Part shown: positions 1 through 12,071 of the stretch, piece after piece | How the letters are laid out: every line of letters begins with the position of its first letter | Position numbering within the stretch: the first letter of the stretch is position 1 | DNA from: Rhexocercosporidium sp. MPI-PUGE-AT-0058 | Taxonomy: Eukaryota > Ascomycota > Leotiomycetes > Helotiales | Direction of reading: 5' to 3' | NCBI GenBank assembly: GCA_020746875.1 | Contig: JAGTJL010000019.1 | Coordinates: forward strand, 992,001-1,056,000 | DNA length: 64,000 nt | The notes under the pieces: generated by a model | The model's database searches: none | The model's input: the letters and a program-made list of their open reading frames with translations, nothing else | What the model was told of the DNA's origin: nothing | Made by a program: the position numbers and the translations under genes

Positions 1-20
1 AGCCTCCGCAGCCTACAATA

Positions 21-728
21 CTACTCAAATGGATTGTGGTATTTGGCTGGATCGCGTACGCTGTTCTCTGGCTCGACTCCATATGAAGACGCTCCGCTGC
101 TGACAGATTCCGGGTAGTCTTGGCTGCTGGACTTGGAAAGTTCAGACTTTGAAGAACGGCTCGATGATGTGCGGCTCGTGGAAGATCGGTGCGAAGAGCT
201 CTGGGAACTGCTATCTGACTGAGATCCAGATCTAGAACTAGTCATAGAGAACCGGCACGCGAAGAACCGAAGAGCAGCACCGTGGTTGCTGCCGCTTGAT
301 TTAGAATGCGCACGGGATCTGGAAGATTGAGATGATGGAGTTCGAGAGCTGGAAGATCGAGAACTTTTTTCTGACTGAGGATGACGGCTAGAAGCAGAAG
401 ATTGACTAGACGGAGATCGAGCTCTGGATGATTGAGACCTGGTCTTTGACTCGACAAGAGTGCTGGACTGTGTATCAGAGGTCTTTTGAGACTTGGACCC
501 TTTAGAATCCTTTTGTGGCCGTCTTTCCTTGCTGGTACTTTCCGGTTCTGAGAGACCTCGGCAATCTTTGCAAGGTCGGTTGGCCTTTTTGAGTGGTTTT
601 GGAGTTGCTCCGCGGCTGTCACTTTTACATTCTTTGTTTGTTATTCCCTTCTCAACAGCCTTCTTGCAATAATCCCACGATAGTTTTGAATGACCGCACT
701 CGTAGGGACGCAGTCCGAAAAAACACAT
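21..728 (-). CDS. Ser/Arg-rich hypothetical protein with short Cys-containing N-terminus
   Basis: One open frame of 235 residues starts at ATG 728 and ends at TAG 21. Residues 1-60 carry Cys and His residues in a loosely spaced pattern (motif YECGH near residue 9, then Cys at about 21, 34, 53 and 56), which could bind a metal. Residues 60-210 are almost entirely Ser with Arg, Lys and Gln, many as SS, SSR or SQSS runs, so this part is probably disordered and possibly phosphorylated. The tail is acidic and ends in NPFE. I recognise no enzyme domain. The composition recalls SR-type proteins, but there is no RNA-recognition motif, so no function is assigned. It is in the same orientation as the next gene. 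Confidence 0.55.
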   Translation of the reverse strand: MCFFGLRPYECGHSKLSWDYCKKAVEKGITNKECKSDSRGATPKPLKKANRPCKDCRGLSEPESTSKERRPQKDSKGSKSQKTSDTQSSTLVESKTRSQSSRARSPSSQSSASSRHPQSEKSSRSSSSRTPSSQSSRSRAHSKSSGSNHGAALRFFACRFSMTSSRSGSQSDSSSQSSSHRSSTSRTSSSRSSKSELSKSSSQDYPESVSSGASSYGVEPENSVRDPAKYHNPFE

Positions 729-1258
729 TACGGGAAGTTGCTGCGCTATCCTGATGAGATTACCAAATGTATCATTCGCTTTTCAAGGTATCGTTCGTAT
801 TGAGTTTCCGTGTCCTCAAGTGTCATCTTCTCGCAAAATTCGATGAACAAGGAAGTGTAATGTTCCTTTTCCAGTGGGCGTAAAATTAGCAAAAGGAAAA
901 TAAACATAGTTTTGGAAAACCCTCGGCCATTTATAGACCGGACAAAATCTGAATGGAATCACTGACTCTGCATTTTTGACGAAGTTAAATATTTTAAATA
1001 CAGCCGTGATTGCGCTAAGCTCTATCATGAATGTCTAGGTCTCTCCTAACTGCTCTCTCACCCTTCTTCAAGTGAGACATATGATTCATGCTTCCCATTT
1101 AGATTTCGCACTTCTAAGTAAAAGCTTTGGTATTGCAGACGACAATTCAACGAGGCCATCAAGCTAGTTCACAGTGTGGGTCAATTAATTCTACAAAACA
1201 AGCCCAGCATGAGGACTGTGGATCTTTGACGAACGCTCACTCAAACCGAGGTTGTCGT
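729..1258. other. intergenic, no gene recognised
   Basis: About 530 bp, AT-rich. It holds the promoter of the Ser-rich gene and the 3' flank of the LtrA-like gene. A 70-codon minus frame at 816-1028 has no recognisable feature and is not called. Confidence 0.5.
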
Positions 1259-2802
1259 TCAAACAGTCTTGGCAGCCTTTTCCACTTCAGCCTCACCATT
1301 GCCCGCAGGCTTCGATCGATGACATCCCTCCTCAGGGTATTTCGTATTCTCCCACTTCTCCCAAAATTTAGCACCACGCATCAGCGACGTGATGTTCTCC
1401 CAAATGACGATAAACGCAATGAGCGCCATAATAATAGACAGGAACGACGTGATATCAAGACCATGAGAGAGTGGAAGACAGACGATGATAATGGCGCAGA
1501 TCGGCCGAAATATCAATCGAAAATGCTACGACCGGGTTAGCTGAAGATTTAGATCGGTGTGCAAGAGTCTAACCTTGGGGAGCATGAGCGTTCCAGGCGG
1601 GTCTTTAGAGCGGTGAAGTAAGGCGATGATATAGAGACAGAACAAACCAACCCCAAGCCCACCGCAGAGGAGCCACAATTCCGGCTCGTGGATCTCGGTC
1701 ACTTTCGTACTGGCTGCAGACACATGACCTGCGACCAAGAGACTAGCGAGCATCGGTAAGTGAATCGTAACCCATGTGAACGATGCATATATGGAGTGTC
1801 TCAGCGGATGGAGCGAATCAAGCGACCCATCACCATGAATATACAGCCAGTTCAGGCAGAAAGCAATGACGAGAGTCCAGATAGCTCTCAAAAGTGGCAG
1901 GTTGAATCCGATGACGGCTGGAGATCCAACGATGATCTGGTACAAGAACTCTCCCAGCACAATGATGTAAAAAGCGGCAAACCGATCGACCTCGTGGGGA
2001 ATGTCAACCGCCGTGGTGTATCTCGCGTTCAGGAGTCTCTTGGCGACCGGAGAGTAGGAGAAAATCCAAATCGATTCTTCGACTGTGATTCCCACCGCTG
2101 CAACTGCGATTTTGCTTCTAAATGACAGGTCTTCGATGTAAAGAGGGATGTATATGCAGAGAGCCAGAGTTGAAAGGCAGAACCAGAGACGTTGCTGGGC
2201 GCGGTGATGGTAACTTGCGAAAGAGTAAATCAAGTGAACGCAATTAGTCGTTAGACGGCCAACCATGTAAGCGCCGGCCGTTGCTCGTAGTGCTCCGATA
2301 TCCTCGTCAACCAGAGTAGCGTTGTTTCCGTAGATCACGAGGATGGCCATGATCCAGAGAATCAGAACACGCTGTCCCAGGTCGTCATTGTAGAATGAGT
2401 TCATGAGTTCTCTCAGATCGCTCCAAATATGCCACGAAGGAGCAAGAATTAACTGTGCATCCGTCAGCCTCGTTTGAACTGTTACATGTTCTCATTAGGC
2501 ATCCTCACGATGTATTTTACGACTCCAACGCCGGATGCATGTTCAGCTAAATTCTCAGCAAAATTTGCTAAAATAGCAACATAGAGGAGATCAAGAAATA
2601 GCTCAAATCGTCCTGTAAATCAGTCAGTAAGTTTTCTTTAGATCTGGAAGAAATCACTGCGAATTATGAATGACTAACCCGCCTGTCTCTCATCTTCCCT
2701 GCGCTTCTTCAACTCCCCATCCTGAAACCATTGCAAAGCGAGAGGTTGCCTGAACAAAGCACGAGGCGATGCAACCTTCTGCAGCTGTATAGTTTCCGCC
2801 AT
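1259..2802 (-). CDS. LtrA-like (low temperature requirement A) polytopic membrane protein
   Basis: Built from four exons: 2802-2679, 2612-2509, 2452-1574 and 1525-1259. The introns are 66, 56 and 48 bp, and the last has a GCTAAC branch site. The joined product is 457 residues. After a 40-residue basic cytosolic start, exon 2 gives the family hallmark RFELFLDLLYVAILANFAE, followed by WHIWSDLRELMNSFYNDD and then about eight or nine hydrophobic segments to the C-terminus. This matches the fungal proteins assigned to the bacterial LtrA family, whose biochemical role is not settled. The initiator ATG at 2802 is the first Met before the conserved block. The C-terminal exon adds one more membrane segment and a short charged tail. 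The domain assignment is firm and the function is unknown. Confidence 0.85.
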
Positions 2803-3203
2803 CGTGAAAAAAAATTTACACCTGAAAAGGAGACGAAAAAATTTGGACTTATCAGGATTTTTGATGTGCGAACTTCAGCTTAGGCATTTGCCAAGGCAGA
2901 GGTCCAGGAGCTTATTAAGATGCTTAAATGAGGCTATTCCCAAAACGTATAATGTACTCGATGCTTTTGCGGCCAATCGCTTGTGGCTTGGCGCAGCTCA
3001 ACATGGCTTGGAATTGCGTCCAAGCCTCCAGCGTTCCTTGGCATAATTTGTTGACTTCCCGCCTCGCTTCAGGGAGGAGAAAACAAATTACGTCTGTAAT
3101 GGCGATGGTCTTGATCGAGTCTGTAATCACTTCGAGCTTATGCGTGGTAGTTTTGTACTTGAAATCAAAAATAAATGCATGTTACGAATTTCGGTCGATA
3201 CTT
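2803..3203. other. intergenic between LtrA-like and AIM6-like genes
   Basis: About 400 bp with no coding signal. Short frames on both strands here are unremarkable. It contains the LtrA-like promoter and the 3' end of the phosphodiesterase gene. Confidence 0.5.
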
Positions 3204-4728
3204 TCAAGGACATATTCCCCATCCAAAAGTCGAGCAAAGCCTCCACTCCTTCTTAGTAGCCGTCCATAACTCGTCAACATTGAGCACCCCAGCCCCTCTC
3301 AGCAGCAACTGCTCCCAAATCTTATTTCTAACACTCACTGGCCACGAAGGTGTATCCCAGTAGCGACTCAACAGGCCCGCGTCCCATGCAGCGTCAGTCT
3401 GTCTCCCTATTGTTCTCAGTTGACTATCACTTAGGAAGAACCAGACTTTGCCGACTGCTTTTGACAAGCTGACGCTGGCGTAGTACGAATTTGATGTCGT
3501 ATATTTAGGTGAGGATGAAGTAGCATCGTCTTCTAGTTCCAGAAGAGGGGCATCGAGGAATACGTCTTGGTGCGGATTCGTGGTAGAATTATTGACGAGA
3601 TCGAAAGAAGCTTCCCCAGTTACCACCTATCCAGTCAGTAAGTTTCTTGAGTTTCTTACTGGTCGGCGTAAGAGTAGAAATAGTTGTGCCATGATGATAG
3701 ACTTACAACCGTGATAGGCCCCATCACTCTTTCGTTCCTAGTCGCATTCCAGTAGGTGAGGTACTGTTTCTCTCGCAGTTGCTGCAACTGATTCTGGAAT
3801 AAATCCCAGATATTTGTATTTTTGGGAGATTCTTTGAAGTCAACAAGAAGTACCATTGTTGCGTTGGGGTTTGTTTCGAAGATCCCGTGAATGGATTCCG
3901 TCGATGTGTTGGCAAGTGATGAAGTCATTATGGCGTTCGTTTGATCGAGAATATAGGTCAAGGGGTCGATATACAAGCTTTGAAACGTGCGTTCTAACCT
4001 CAATGAGCCTCGCGAGTGGCCAACGTAAAGCTCGGTTGAATTGGAAACCCCAAATCTCCCCGTCGAAACCCATATGTCCGCCTCGACGCTCGCGCATCCA
4101 GCTGATACAGCATCCAAAAGAGGTATATGGCGCCAGTAATCGTTATGACTATGGCATGGCAAAGGAATGATATCGCGAGTGAAGTCTTGCGGGAAAGGGT
4201 GTAAAGAATTTAGAGAATCGAGGGTAGATATGGACAGTGTCATGTTATTGATGAGGCGTGCGATACCACTTGTAGGGTTTGATAGGTGTGAAAATTGCTG
4301 GGTGAAACTGGTGATGAGCGAAAACCAGATACTGACCAAGATGTAAGGTCAGCCATTGAAGTCTCATAGGCATACGCCCTGAATATAGCAAGTTCAACGT
4401 ACATGACTCCCAGAAAAATGATGGTAGTCAAACTGAGTAAAATGAAGACTGTTCTTCTGGATGGTATCCATTTCCGACGCTGCCTTCGAGATGACTGAGA
4501 TATCTGATGGCTAGAATATGGAGACTTGTTTTGTTGTAGAAAGGGTTTTTCGATATCGGCCTCAGAGGTCGAAGATATTGAGCTTGCTCCGCGATGGTGC
4601 GAGTAGGGATAGGAAATTGGTGAAGCATCTCGAGATGGAGTGAAATCGTTCGAGATCAAGTTTGAGCGGCTCGACTGTTCCCAATGCATTGGATTAGGAC
4701 CAAGATGTGTTCTCTGTGGTGGAATCAT
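3204..4728 (-). CDS. AIM6-like PLC-type phosphodiesterase superfamily protein
   Basis: Three exons, 4728-4403, 4331-3707 and 3626-3204, join in frame across introns of 71 and 80 bp to give 457 residues. Residues 1-90 are Ser-rich and basic. Residues 93-116 form one membrane segment that is only complete after splicing. The lumenal part opens with LPCHSHNDYWRHIPLLDA and continues with SVEADIWV and LYVGH, the His/Asp/Glu-containing start of the phosphodiesterase barrel seen in yeast AIM6 (altered inheritance of mitochondria 6) relatives. A later LLVDFKES strand and the C-terminal RNKIWEQLLLRGAGVLNVD agree with that family. No substrate is known for the family, so a glycerophosphodiester is only a guess. 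The protein looks complete. Confidence 0.82.
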
Positions 4729-7093
4729 AGTGTGGTAGTGTTGAGTTCGACGACTGGGTATACTGTAAGATGGGTGACAACTGATTTGAAGGAGCTGGAA
4801 CTGAAAAACGACAGATTAACGACAAAGGTGCTCAATGTTCTATACATATTTCCATCGACCGGCTCCCATTCTTGTGACTACTTCAACTATCCGGGCGGTC
4901 TGGGCGCTCTCTAGCAGAACGAGACCAGGTCCGAGCTCAGAGTCGCGATCCTTCCATCAACGTCGGAGCAGTGTCAACAGGGTCCCTTAATTGAGTAGCT
5001 TAGGGAGGAAGCTTGACACACAGCCCATGCTAGCTGTAAAGATGTAAGATATGACGTTGGGCTGCGGGATAGACCACGATGGCGCGGCCTGGCGGTACTC
5101 GTGAGTACTAGCACCTGTGCGGGTCTTCCGTGGAATAAAATACACAGAAAGCAGCCAATGGTTTTCCCTGGTCGTGATGAGATCCGGCCCTGGATTAAAA
5201 TGTCTTCCATGGCTGTGTTAATTATTGGACGAACTGTATTCGAACGTGTGAAGCTGATTGAAGGATAGTTTACAGTCGGAAATATCGCTCGGCACTGATG
5301 AGTGGATCTTTGACTTTTATTGTCCGTAGGCGAGCAGGGGTTGTCGATTCAGAAAGCACAACCGACAGATATATAGCAACTGAATCGTGGCGGTGCTGCA
5401 AATACAGCCCTTAATCCCCAATTATCACTAACGTCATCTAAATGGCTGATTAGCTTGCTGTATGTTGAGGGGTATACTCAGGTGGATCTGGTTGTAGATG
5501 GGTCATGGTGCTTTGCATGAAGCAAGGCATATTTGGTACATACTGTAGCGCCGAGAACGGTAGAAAAGCCAAATTCCTGGTCAAGTATCCGCTCATGATA
5601 ATAATAGAGAGGTACCGGTGCATCACTCCAGCCTCTTCAGCTGAATGTTTTGAAGTTGTCTGAAGTAGAACATCGATACTAGATTTAAATTACTTATTTC
5701 AAATCGAGCAAGTTCACCCTATCCTTCGATATTAGTAGTTACCTTGTGGAATTTTATCTGTGATCACCGGATGTCAATAACCTGAAGTCAACAATATCGG
5801 CTGTTCTATAAAACCCGAAAGAAATGACCCAATGCAAGATATAGCTAAAAAAGAAAAGAATTCGCACGGCGCAGAGTAGTGCACAGTATTTGATTAGACT
5901 AATGTGATTGGTTTCTTCTAGACCTTACTTTGGAGACCTGCTTTGCATCTATTGGGCAGCGTTTGTACGCTCGTTGTAAATTTACATGGAAACCATGACA
6001 TCGTCTCGCCTACCCGGACCCGGTACCACATTTCCGGCCGGCCTTGAAAGCGCGATTATTCGGCAATTAGTTAACCGGCTTTAAAGGGGTTTAATCCAGT
6101 ACACGCAACACTGTAGCAGGCAGCATATTTCGCTTATTTTAGGGCTAAACACTTCTGCCCAGCCTGTTACTTTCAGGCCAGGTCGTGGTGTTCAGCACAT
6201 AGCCGCAGAAGTCACCCGATAAGTCTTGCAGGTATATATCTCAAGGATATATTACTGTTATAATTGGCGACCTTCACTATCGCTTTGAGCGATCTGCAGA
6301 AATGACACTGGCAGTGGGAGCCGGGAGGACCCACATTTTGCATATCATAGCAGGGTTTCTAGAAAGCTTACTTGGATAGAAGTTTCTGTTTTGTAATGGG
6401 ATATTGGATTCCGATCATGCTTCCGAACTCTTTACTTATTTGATTTCTCTAGAATGATACTACGGACCGTAACCTAAGTTCCTTTACTTCCCCTTTCGTA
6501 CACATGAGAGCACCATGAAGGAACAGCATGTAGACTTTTGACTGACCCGAATTCAAGCTTAGAAACATAATGGTTTTGATAGCGTAGCGAGCGATAGCGG
6601 ATTCGAATAAAAGGGGGCTGCGGACCCGGATGTGTCAAATGTGCCCGGCCGGGTGGTAGGTCGTCACCGATCGGTAACATAGTTTTAAAAAAAAGTTTAC
6701 CCAGTGTCCTCAGCCTAGCTCGAATTAAGCTTCGTGGCTGAGGGTCTCGCGTCCTGGGAAACAAAAGCTTAATTTCCTTTGGGAAACTTACGAATTTTGA
6801 AAATTCACTAACTTTGTGAGGAGTGGGTCGAATTAGTCACGCCGAAGTGAGCAGGGAATGGAAAACGAGCTTTGAGGAAACGACTCGCGGGAAAATAACC
6901 CATTCTGGGATAGAATATCGCAATTGCCTGGAGTGGCTTGGCGGTCGATGCTGTGTCTTGCGTGTTTGATACGAGAATGGTCCAAAGTACCTTGGTCTAG
7001 AATCTAACTGCCAAAGCCGCGTGGAGACGCTGGCGTACCAAGTTTTTACATAAGATCTCAGATCTGGCCGTTCCAAAATAACATGACAACTGT
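4729..7093. other. 2.4-kb AT-rich intergenic region
   Basis: It separates the AIM6-like promoter from the 3' end of ALG10. Frames are all short and show no family motif on either strand. I see no clear terminal repeats. It may hold decayed sequence, but nothing can be named. Confidence 0.5.
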
Positions 7094-9119
7094 TTACCAC
7101 ATAAATCGCTGCACATTCCCCGGCTCTTGTTTCCACTCATACCCACGGTAGAGGAACATATAGCCCGTGACAGCATTGATGACAAGAAACCATGCGGTCT
7201 CAAGCCAAAGTCTGTAATCATGCCCTTGCCATCCCCAGAACTTGAGCCAAGCCAGACATTTGTCGGACATCCCATCTCCTGCTGGAACCTTTCCTGACTT
7301 TGTGGGAGCTAGTTTTGTTGGTAGTGAAGGGACATTTAATCGCCATATAATCCACGGGATAATGAAATATCGAGGCTCGACCAGTGGTGCCGTGATGAGT
7401 GACAAGGCTGTTGTGATGAGCAGGATGAGAACAAATGATGTCGTTGGCCCCTCTGCCCCAGTACTCATTGTTTCCTGTCCATTCGTCCGATCATCATTGT
7501 CCTTCGGATGATTTTTGCGACTGAGAGTGGCCAAAGAGGTTGAGTCTAGGGAACATAGAGTCAAGTAGACCAGATATCCGCAGACGAGGTACGCCGGCGC
7601 GAAGATGTACCGCACCAACGGCTGCTTGAGGATCGTATATCGGAACACGTAGAACATGTAATGTCTGTTGTCCGCCAAAGTGAAGGGGTGGATAATAGTG
7701 TTGAACTTGATGATGACGAGAGTCGCTGCTAGCGCAAATCCAGTGTAGATTGCTACGAGTAGGTATTGCCACATCAAGCGGGGAAATAGCGGCAACGAGA
7801 GCAGCCTCACGAGGCGTTGTACGAACATAATGCCAACTGGCACAATGAGCGGCGCGGAGAAAAAGGCCACGAAAGGCCAGATGTAAAGCATCTGGGGGAG
7901 ATGAATGGTAGCCACATGATTTGCCTTGTCACCTAATGGAGTCAGAAGGTATCCATTTCGGGAAGTGGAGGGCCCTACCTAGAACAACGCCGCCGTTCCA
8001 AACTACAAAACCGAAGAAAGATGCGAGGAGGCCTATGTAAGACCAAAGTCGAGTAATCATCAGGAGAGGTTGGAACATGGCTGCTACAGCGATACTGATT
8101 ACGCAAAGGACGAAGTCTTACAAACGTTAGCGAGGGAGAACTGGAGTGGCTGGGTAAAAACAAACCATGAACCGTAGCATTATTCAACGGCACATCATGG
8201 ATCTGACCCCGACTGTAGCGTTTAAAGTAGAAGAGACTGATATCCTTCCAGGTATGAGGCGGGTTTACGGAGGCAGAATCCGAAGTTCGGTTTGTGTCGA
8301 TCGTTCTCACCAACTCCATCCCTCCCATGAAAACAGCGACCCAGAAAATATTCGTTTGTCTCATCCAGAGAGCAATAATACCTGTGAGATACAGCCAAAT
8401 CAAGCCTTCAGATGTATTCTGATATGCTCCTCTTCTTTCCAGGAAAAGTCGATAAACCCTCAGAACCACGCAGGTTGACAAAACATCCGTATAAAATAGA
8501 CCAGAAAAGAAGAAGAGTAGAGGAAATAGCGCGATATTTAGAGCCGTATGTATTTCATCTGGGGACAATTTCTGGTGTGCATACGCCCAGTTCCGCATTC
8601 GAAATGCGACGGATGCATTGCGGAGCTCTGGACCTCCTGGACTTCTTGTCCGGGCGATTAAGGCTCTGCAGTCGCAAGCGTAGGAGAATACCATGATGAG
8701 GGCGAACACATTGAAAGAGCGCAGTATTGCCGGAGAGCATTTTCCATATGTTGAGAGCTTCGCATACAGTGTCGAGAAGATGTACCTATCAAATGTAAGT
8801 TCATGCTCTGCCTCGTGAAGTCTCATACATACAGTCCTGGAGGGGTGGTGAGTTTGGGATCCCAGACTTCATACCTCCCATTACAATACGCTTGAGCCTG
8901 CGGTATATGAAACACTTCATCCTAGAAAGTGATGATTAGCTGAACTGGTCATTACCTATGGAAAGGAGGAGCAGAACAAACCAGGTATGGCTCTCGGACG
9001 ACATTGATCACATGATCGAGCCAGAATTTTGCTAGGCCATACAGTGCCACATAGGCAACGAGTACAGAAGCCTGAAACGATTTGAAAAGTCGGAAAGGAG
9101 AGAATGGTGTATCTAGCAT
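7094..9119 (-). CDS. ALG10: dolichyl-phosphate-glucose alpha-1,2-glucosyltransferase (ALG10/DIE2)
   Basis: Adds the last, third glucose to the lipid-linked oligosaccharide in the ER before N-glycosylation. Five exons, 9119-8982, 8921-8833, 8785-8166, 8116-7979 and 7932-7094, are joined by introns of 60, 47, 49 and 46 bp and give 607 residues. Family marks include [13 protein letters not shown] followed by [10 protein letters not shown] at the first lumenal loop, [31 protein letters not shown] and the C-terminal QRFMW. About a dozen hydrophobic segments are visible. Residues before the first conserved loop are few. An in-frame ATG at 9188 would add 23 hydrophobic residues, so the start is uncertain between 9188 and 9119. 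Surrounding genes are unrelated, as expected for a housekeeping gene. Confidence 0.93.
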
Positions 9120-9718
9120 GACGAGCGAGCCTGCAATCCAAGCGAGGGCTTTGTTTGCCCAGGGCAATGATATCGCGGAGGCCAGCATCGTGAAAAGAAC
9201 ACCTGGCGTTGCAGAGGTGTCTGTGGGCTCAGGACACGAGGGCCATAGGGAGATTTTTAGTTGCAAAATCCACTTCACCCTTCGAACGAAGCAGTTTTGA
9301 AGATAAAAGAAAGGCCTCGTGCTGTGTTGGCCACGGTTGTGAAGGAAGATGTAGATGAGAAGGGGCTTCGCTTCATTGGGCTGCAGGGGAAAAAGCTCCC
9401 CCAATGACGGGATACAGTAGAAGCGCTGAGTAAGCAGACTGTTGGCAAGGAACCACAACTTTTCATTTTACTCCCAGAACCCGCCTCAATTCTAGCTATT
9501 TCTAATAAACAGATTGACGTACAGTAAATTTTGTTATCTTAATTCCCTGGTAGAATTTATTAAGGGGGTTGAGAACCTCTAAAGACGTCTCCGGAAACTT
9601 CACTGTACAGAGAACCACACAAATTTGGTGTTGGAGACAGGAATAGTCGTGGCGGGTGAGGCTTTTAATAAACTCATCGGGGCATTAAAAATACAAAATA
9701 AAACATGGAAAGCCCAAA
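9120..9718. other. intergenic between ALG10 and FAD monooxygenase A
   Basis: About 600 bp containing the ALG10 promoter and the 3' flank of the downstream monooxygenase. A longer minus frame extends upstream of the ALG10 start to 9458, but that part does not resemble the family. Confidence 0.45.
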
Positions 9719-11353
9719 CTAATCTTTCCCAATGATCACACCATTCGGTAACTCTAGACCGATTGGTAAGCCTTTCGTGTACGTGGCGCTGAACTCCTCC
9801 CCCCGCTTCAAGGCAAGTTGCTCCTCGATATCCATAAGAATGTCGTAACTGAATTTGAATAAGTATAGGATAAGAAGCAGTAGAGTCTTTGATGTACTTA
9901 CGCATTCATCTCCTCAATTGTGAGTTTCGCCTTCTCATCCTCGACCTTGTATGTCGCAATGTTCTTATTCGCGGAAAAACCTGCAAGTGATTGCATTAGT
10001 CAAAGTTTACAGCAAAGACATAGAATTCAGAGAGAAGCATACCGATTCGCTCATTAATATTGTACGCAGCTCTAGCAGCAGCAGATTGAATCCGAGTGAC
10101 TCGCGGTAACCTGATAGTGTTGTAGACTGACAGACTCTCGTCGATGTCCCCGCGGAAGTACTTCTTGCTGAAAAGGACACCCAGAGCTCCAGCGTCTTCG
10201 ATGGCCATACAGGCTCCTTGACTTTGATGAGGCATCATCTGTTGAACGTCAGCTCATTCTAAGCAGAGGGGCTCTTTCCGGCTTACAGGATGACCAGCAT
10301 CACCTAACAGACACACCATATTTTTGACGAGGTACGGATATGGTTTGCTATTTACTTCGTCAGAAAATGTCTTTCCGGTGTCCAAATGAAACAGAGTAAA
10401 CTCACTGCATCCACAGCCGCCACGGTTGGACCTCGATGCCGATTGCAAGATGTGCTTTGACTTGAGCATCCAACTCAGGATACGGAGCAAGCAATTCCTC
10501 AATAGGTCGATCCTCACTTCCCCAACTCTGATTGATATAATCACCCTTATCGCGAGGAAAGAAACAGTAATATGACAATAGTTTACCACCATTGCAGGGT
10601 GACAGCACGATTTTGTCCCACTTTCCTTCCTGGCCACCCCAGTACTCGAGAGCGTCGTGCTTGGAATAATCGACCAGTCCTAGCCTGACAGCATCGTCGG
10701 TCATGACGTTTGCGTGGAGACAACTTTGATCAGAAGGTATTTTGCTGGGGGTGATGCCGAGAACACCGCGTACCACTGATCCGATGCCATCAGCGCCGAC
10801 GACCAGGTCATGCGTGACTTTGATGCCATTTGTAAATGTGATGGTGCCTGTTTCGAGGTCGATATCTTGGCACTGGGAAGGTCAGAGGCCCAAGCAAGTC
10901 AAAACCGGGGATACCAGGGGAACTTCTTACAGCATGATTCACGAGCAGTTTTGGAGGAGTTCCTTCTCCCTCATCTTGCAACGCACAGTCTTTGAGCATA
11001 GAGTGCATATGCTGGCGATGGAACATATTATACACGTATCCCCACTTCTTCTCGTAATCACCCAAATCGTACACACTGACAGGCTCGCCAGTTTTCCAAT
11101 CGCGGTTGATGAGTTTCTTCAGAATGACTGGATCGCCTTTGGCAACATCTACACCCCACTCGTGAAGCCATCTCGTTCCATTCGCCGCGCACGAGACGGA
11201 AGCGCCAACTTCTCCTACAAAGTCGTGTTTTTCGTAAATTGTAACCTCGTGACCTGCACGGCGGAGAGCGATGGCGACGCAAAGTCCTCCGATACCACCA
11301 CCAATGACGCCGACGCTTAGCTGTCTCCAGCTGCCAAGATCGTTGGAACCCAT
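9719..11353 (-). CDS. FAD-dependent monooxygenase A, salicylate-hydroxylase type
   Basis: Six exons, 11353-10931, 10872-10406, 10347-10287, 10238-10043, 9980-9902 and 9848-9719, with introns of 48-62 bp, give 451 residues. The N-terminal dinucleotide fold has VGVIGGGIGGLC, then the Glu of IYEK. The middle has LVVGADGIGS (the DG motif), and exons 3-4 give VCLLGDAGHP joined to MMPHQSQGACMAIEDA (the GD motif and FAD ribityl site). These are the three marks of group A flavin monooxygenases (PF01494), which use NAD(P)H and O2 to hydroxylate aromatic rings. The exact substrate cannot be read. It lies 0.7 kb from a second enzyme of the same class in the same orientation, so both probably act on one aromatic pathway. 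The start was set at the ATG just before SWRQLSVGVIGGG. Confidence 0.9.
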
Positions 11354-12071
11354 TTCCGATACAATTGCTCTCAAGGTTCTGGTGTTGAGTCGAGGATGAA
11401 GGCTGTGAGATTACAGGCAATTTACTTTCTTCAAATCGCTGGTGGACCAACTCGAGAGGTCGATGGGTAGGGAGAGTTGGTCTGTATTCCCATTGAGGGC
11501 TTCATATATAACAATGACATCTCTTCAAAGATCATCTATGCCGACTTGAGGCGGTTTGACGCGGATAGACAGCACAGCAAATTCAGTGGGAACATAGCCG
11601 ACTGGGACGCCCGAGGTCAAGGACCCCAGGCAAATTGGAGCCTTGCTGTGCCTATCAAATACGGCGGGCTCAGGAACGTTGTAGGGGGGCTTCATGTCAA
11701 GATGTTTGGCCCGATGGTTGACGCTGTAGTGGTTGCTTGGGGCATATCGCTGGTGCTCTATCCGCTTGTGGCGGTTAATGCACTTCCCAGCGGCAATGGA
11801 GCATCTCCCTCCCCGCTTTGGGGACAAGACAACACGGAATCAACCCGGAGAGTGGACAGAGATAACGGATGCGGATGCGGATGCGGATGCAACTCGTAGT
11901 GGTGCACTTTAGCAAGAGAGAAGGAACAGCAGGGCACAAAGGATAAGATAATCGCCCCTCTGCTCAAGTCACAATATTCCTCACGTACAATGCATTGTCA
12001 TCGCAGCCCTCTCACTCAGGTTCAAGTGGAAGCTAGGAAGAAATGCAAGAAGCTCACCCTAGATTATTGCC
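11354..12071. other. intergenic with a hexamer microsatellite
   Basis: About 720 bp between the two monooxygenase genes. A frame of 140 codons at 11477-11899 on the plus strand ends in an alternating Gly-Cys tract that simply translates the microsatellite, so I do not call it. Confidence 0.5.
11866..11890. repeat. (CGGATG)n microsatellite, about four copies
   Basis: Four perfect copies of the hexamer CGGATG in tandem, seen directly. No function is inferred. Confidence 0.85.

Noticed and set aside
11477..11899. 140-codon plus frame between the two monooxygenases
   Set aside because: Its only striking feature, a Gly-Cys tail, is the translation of a hexamer microsatellite. No family resemblance.
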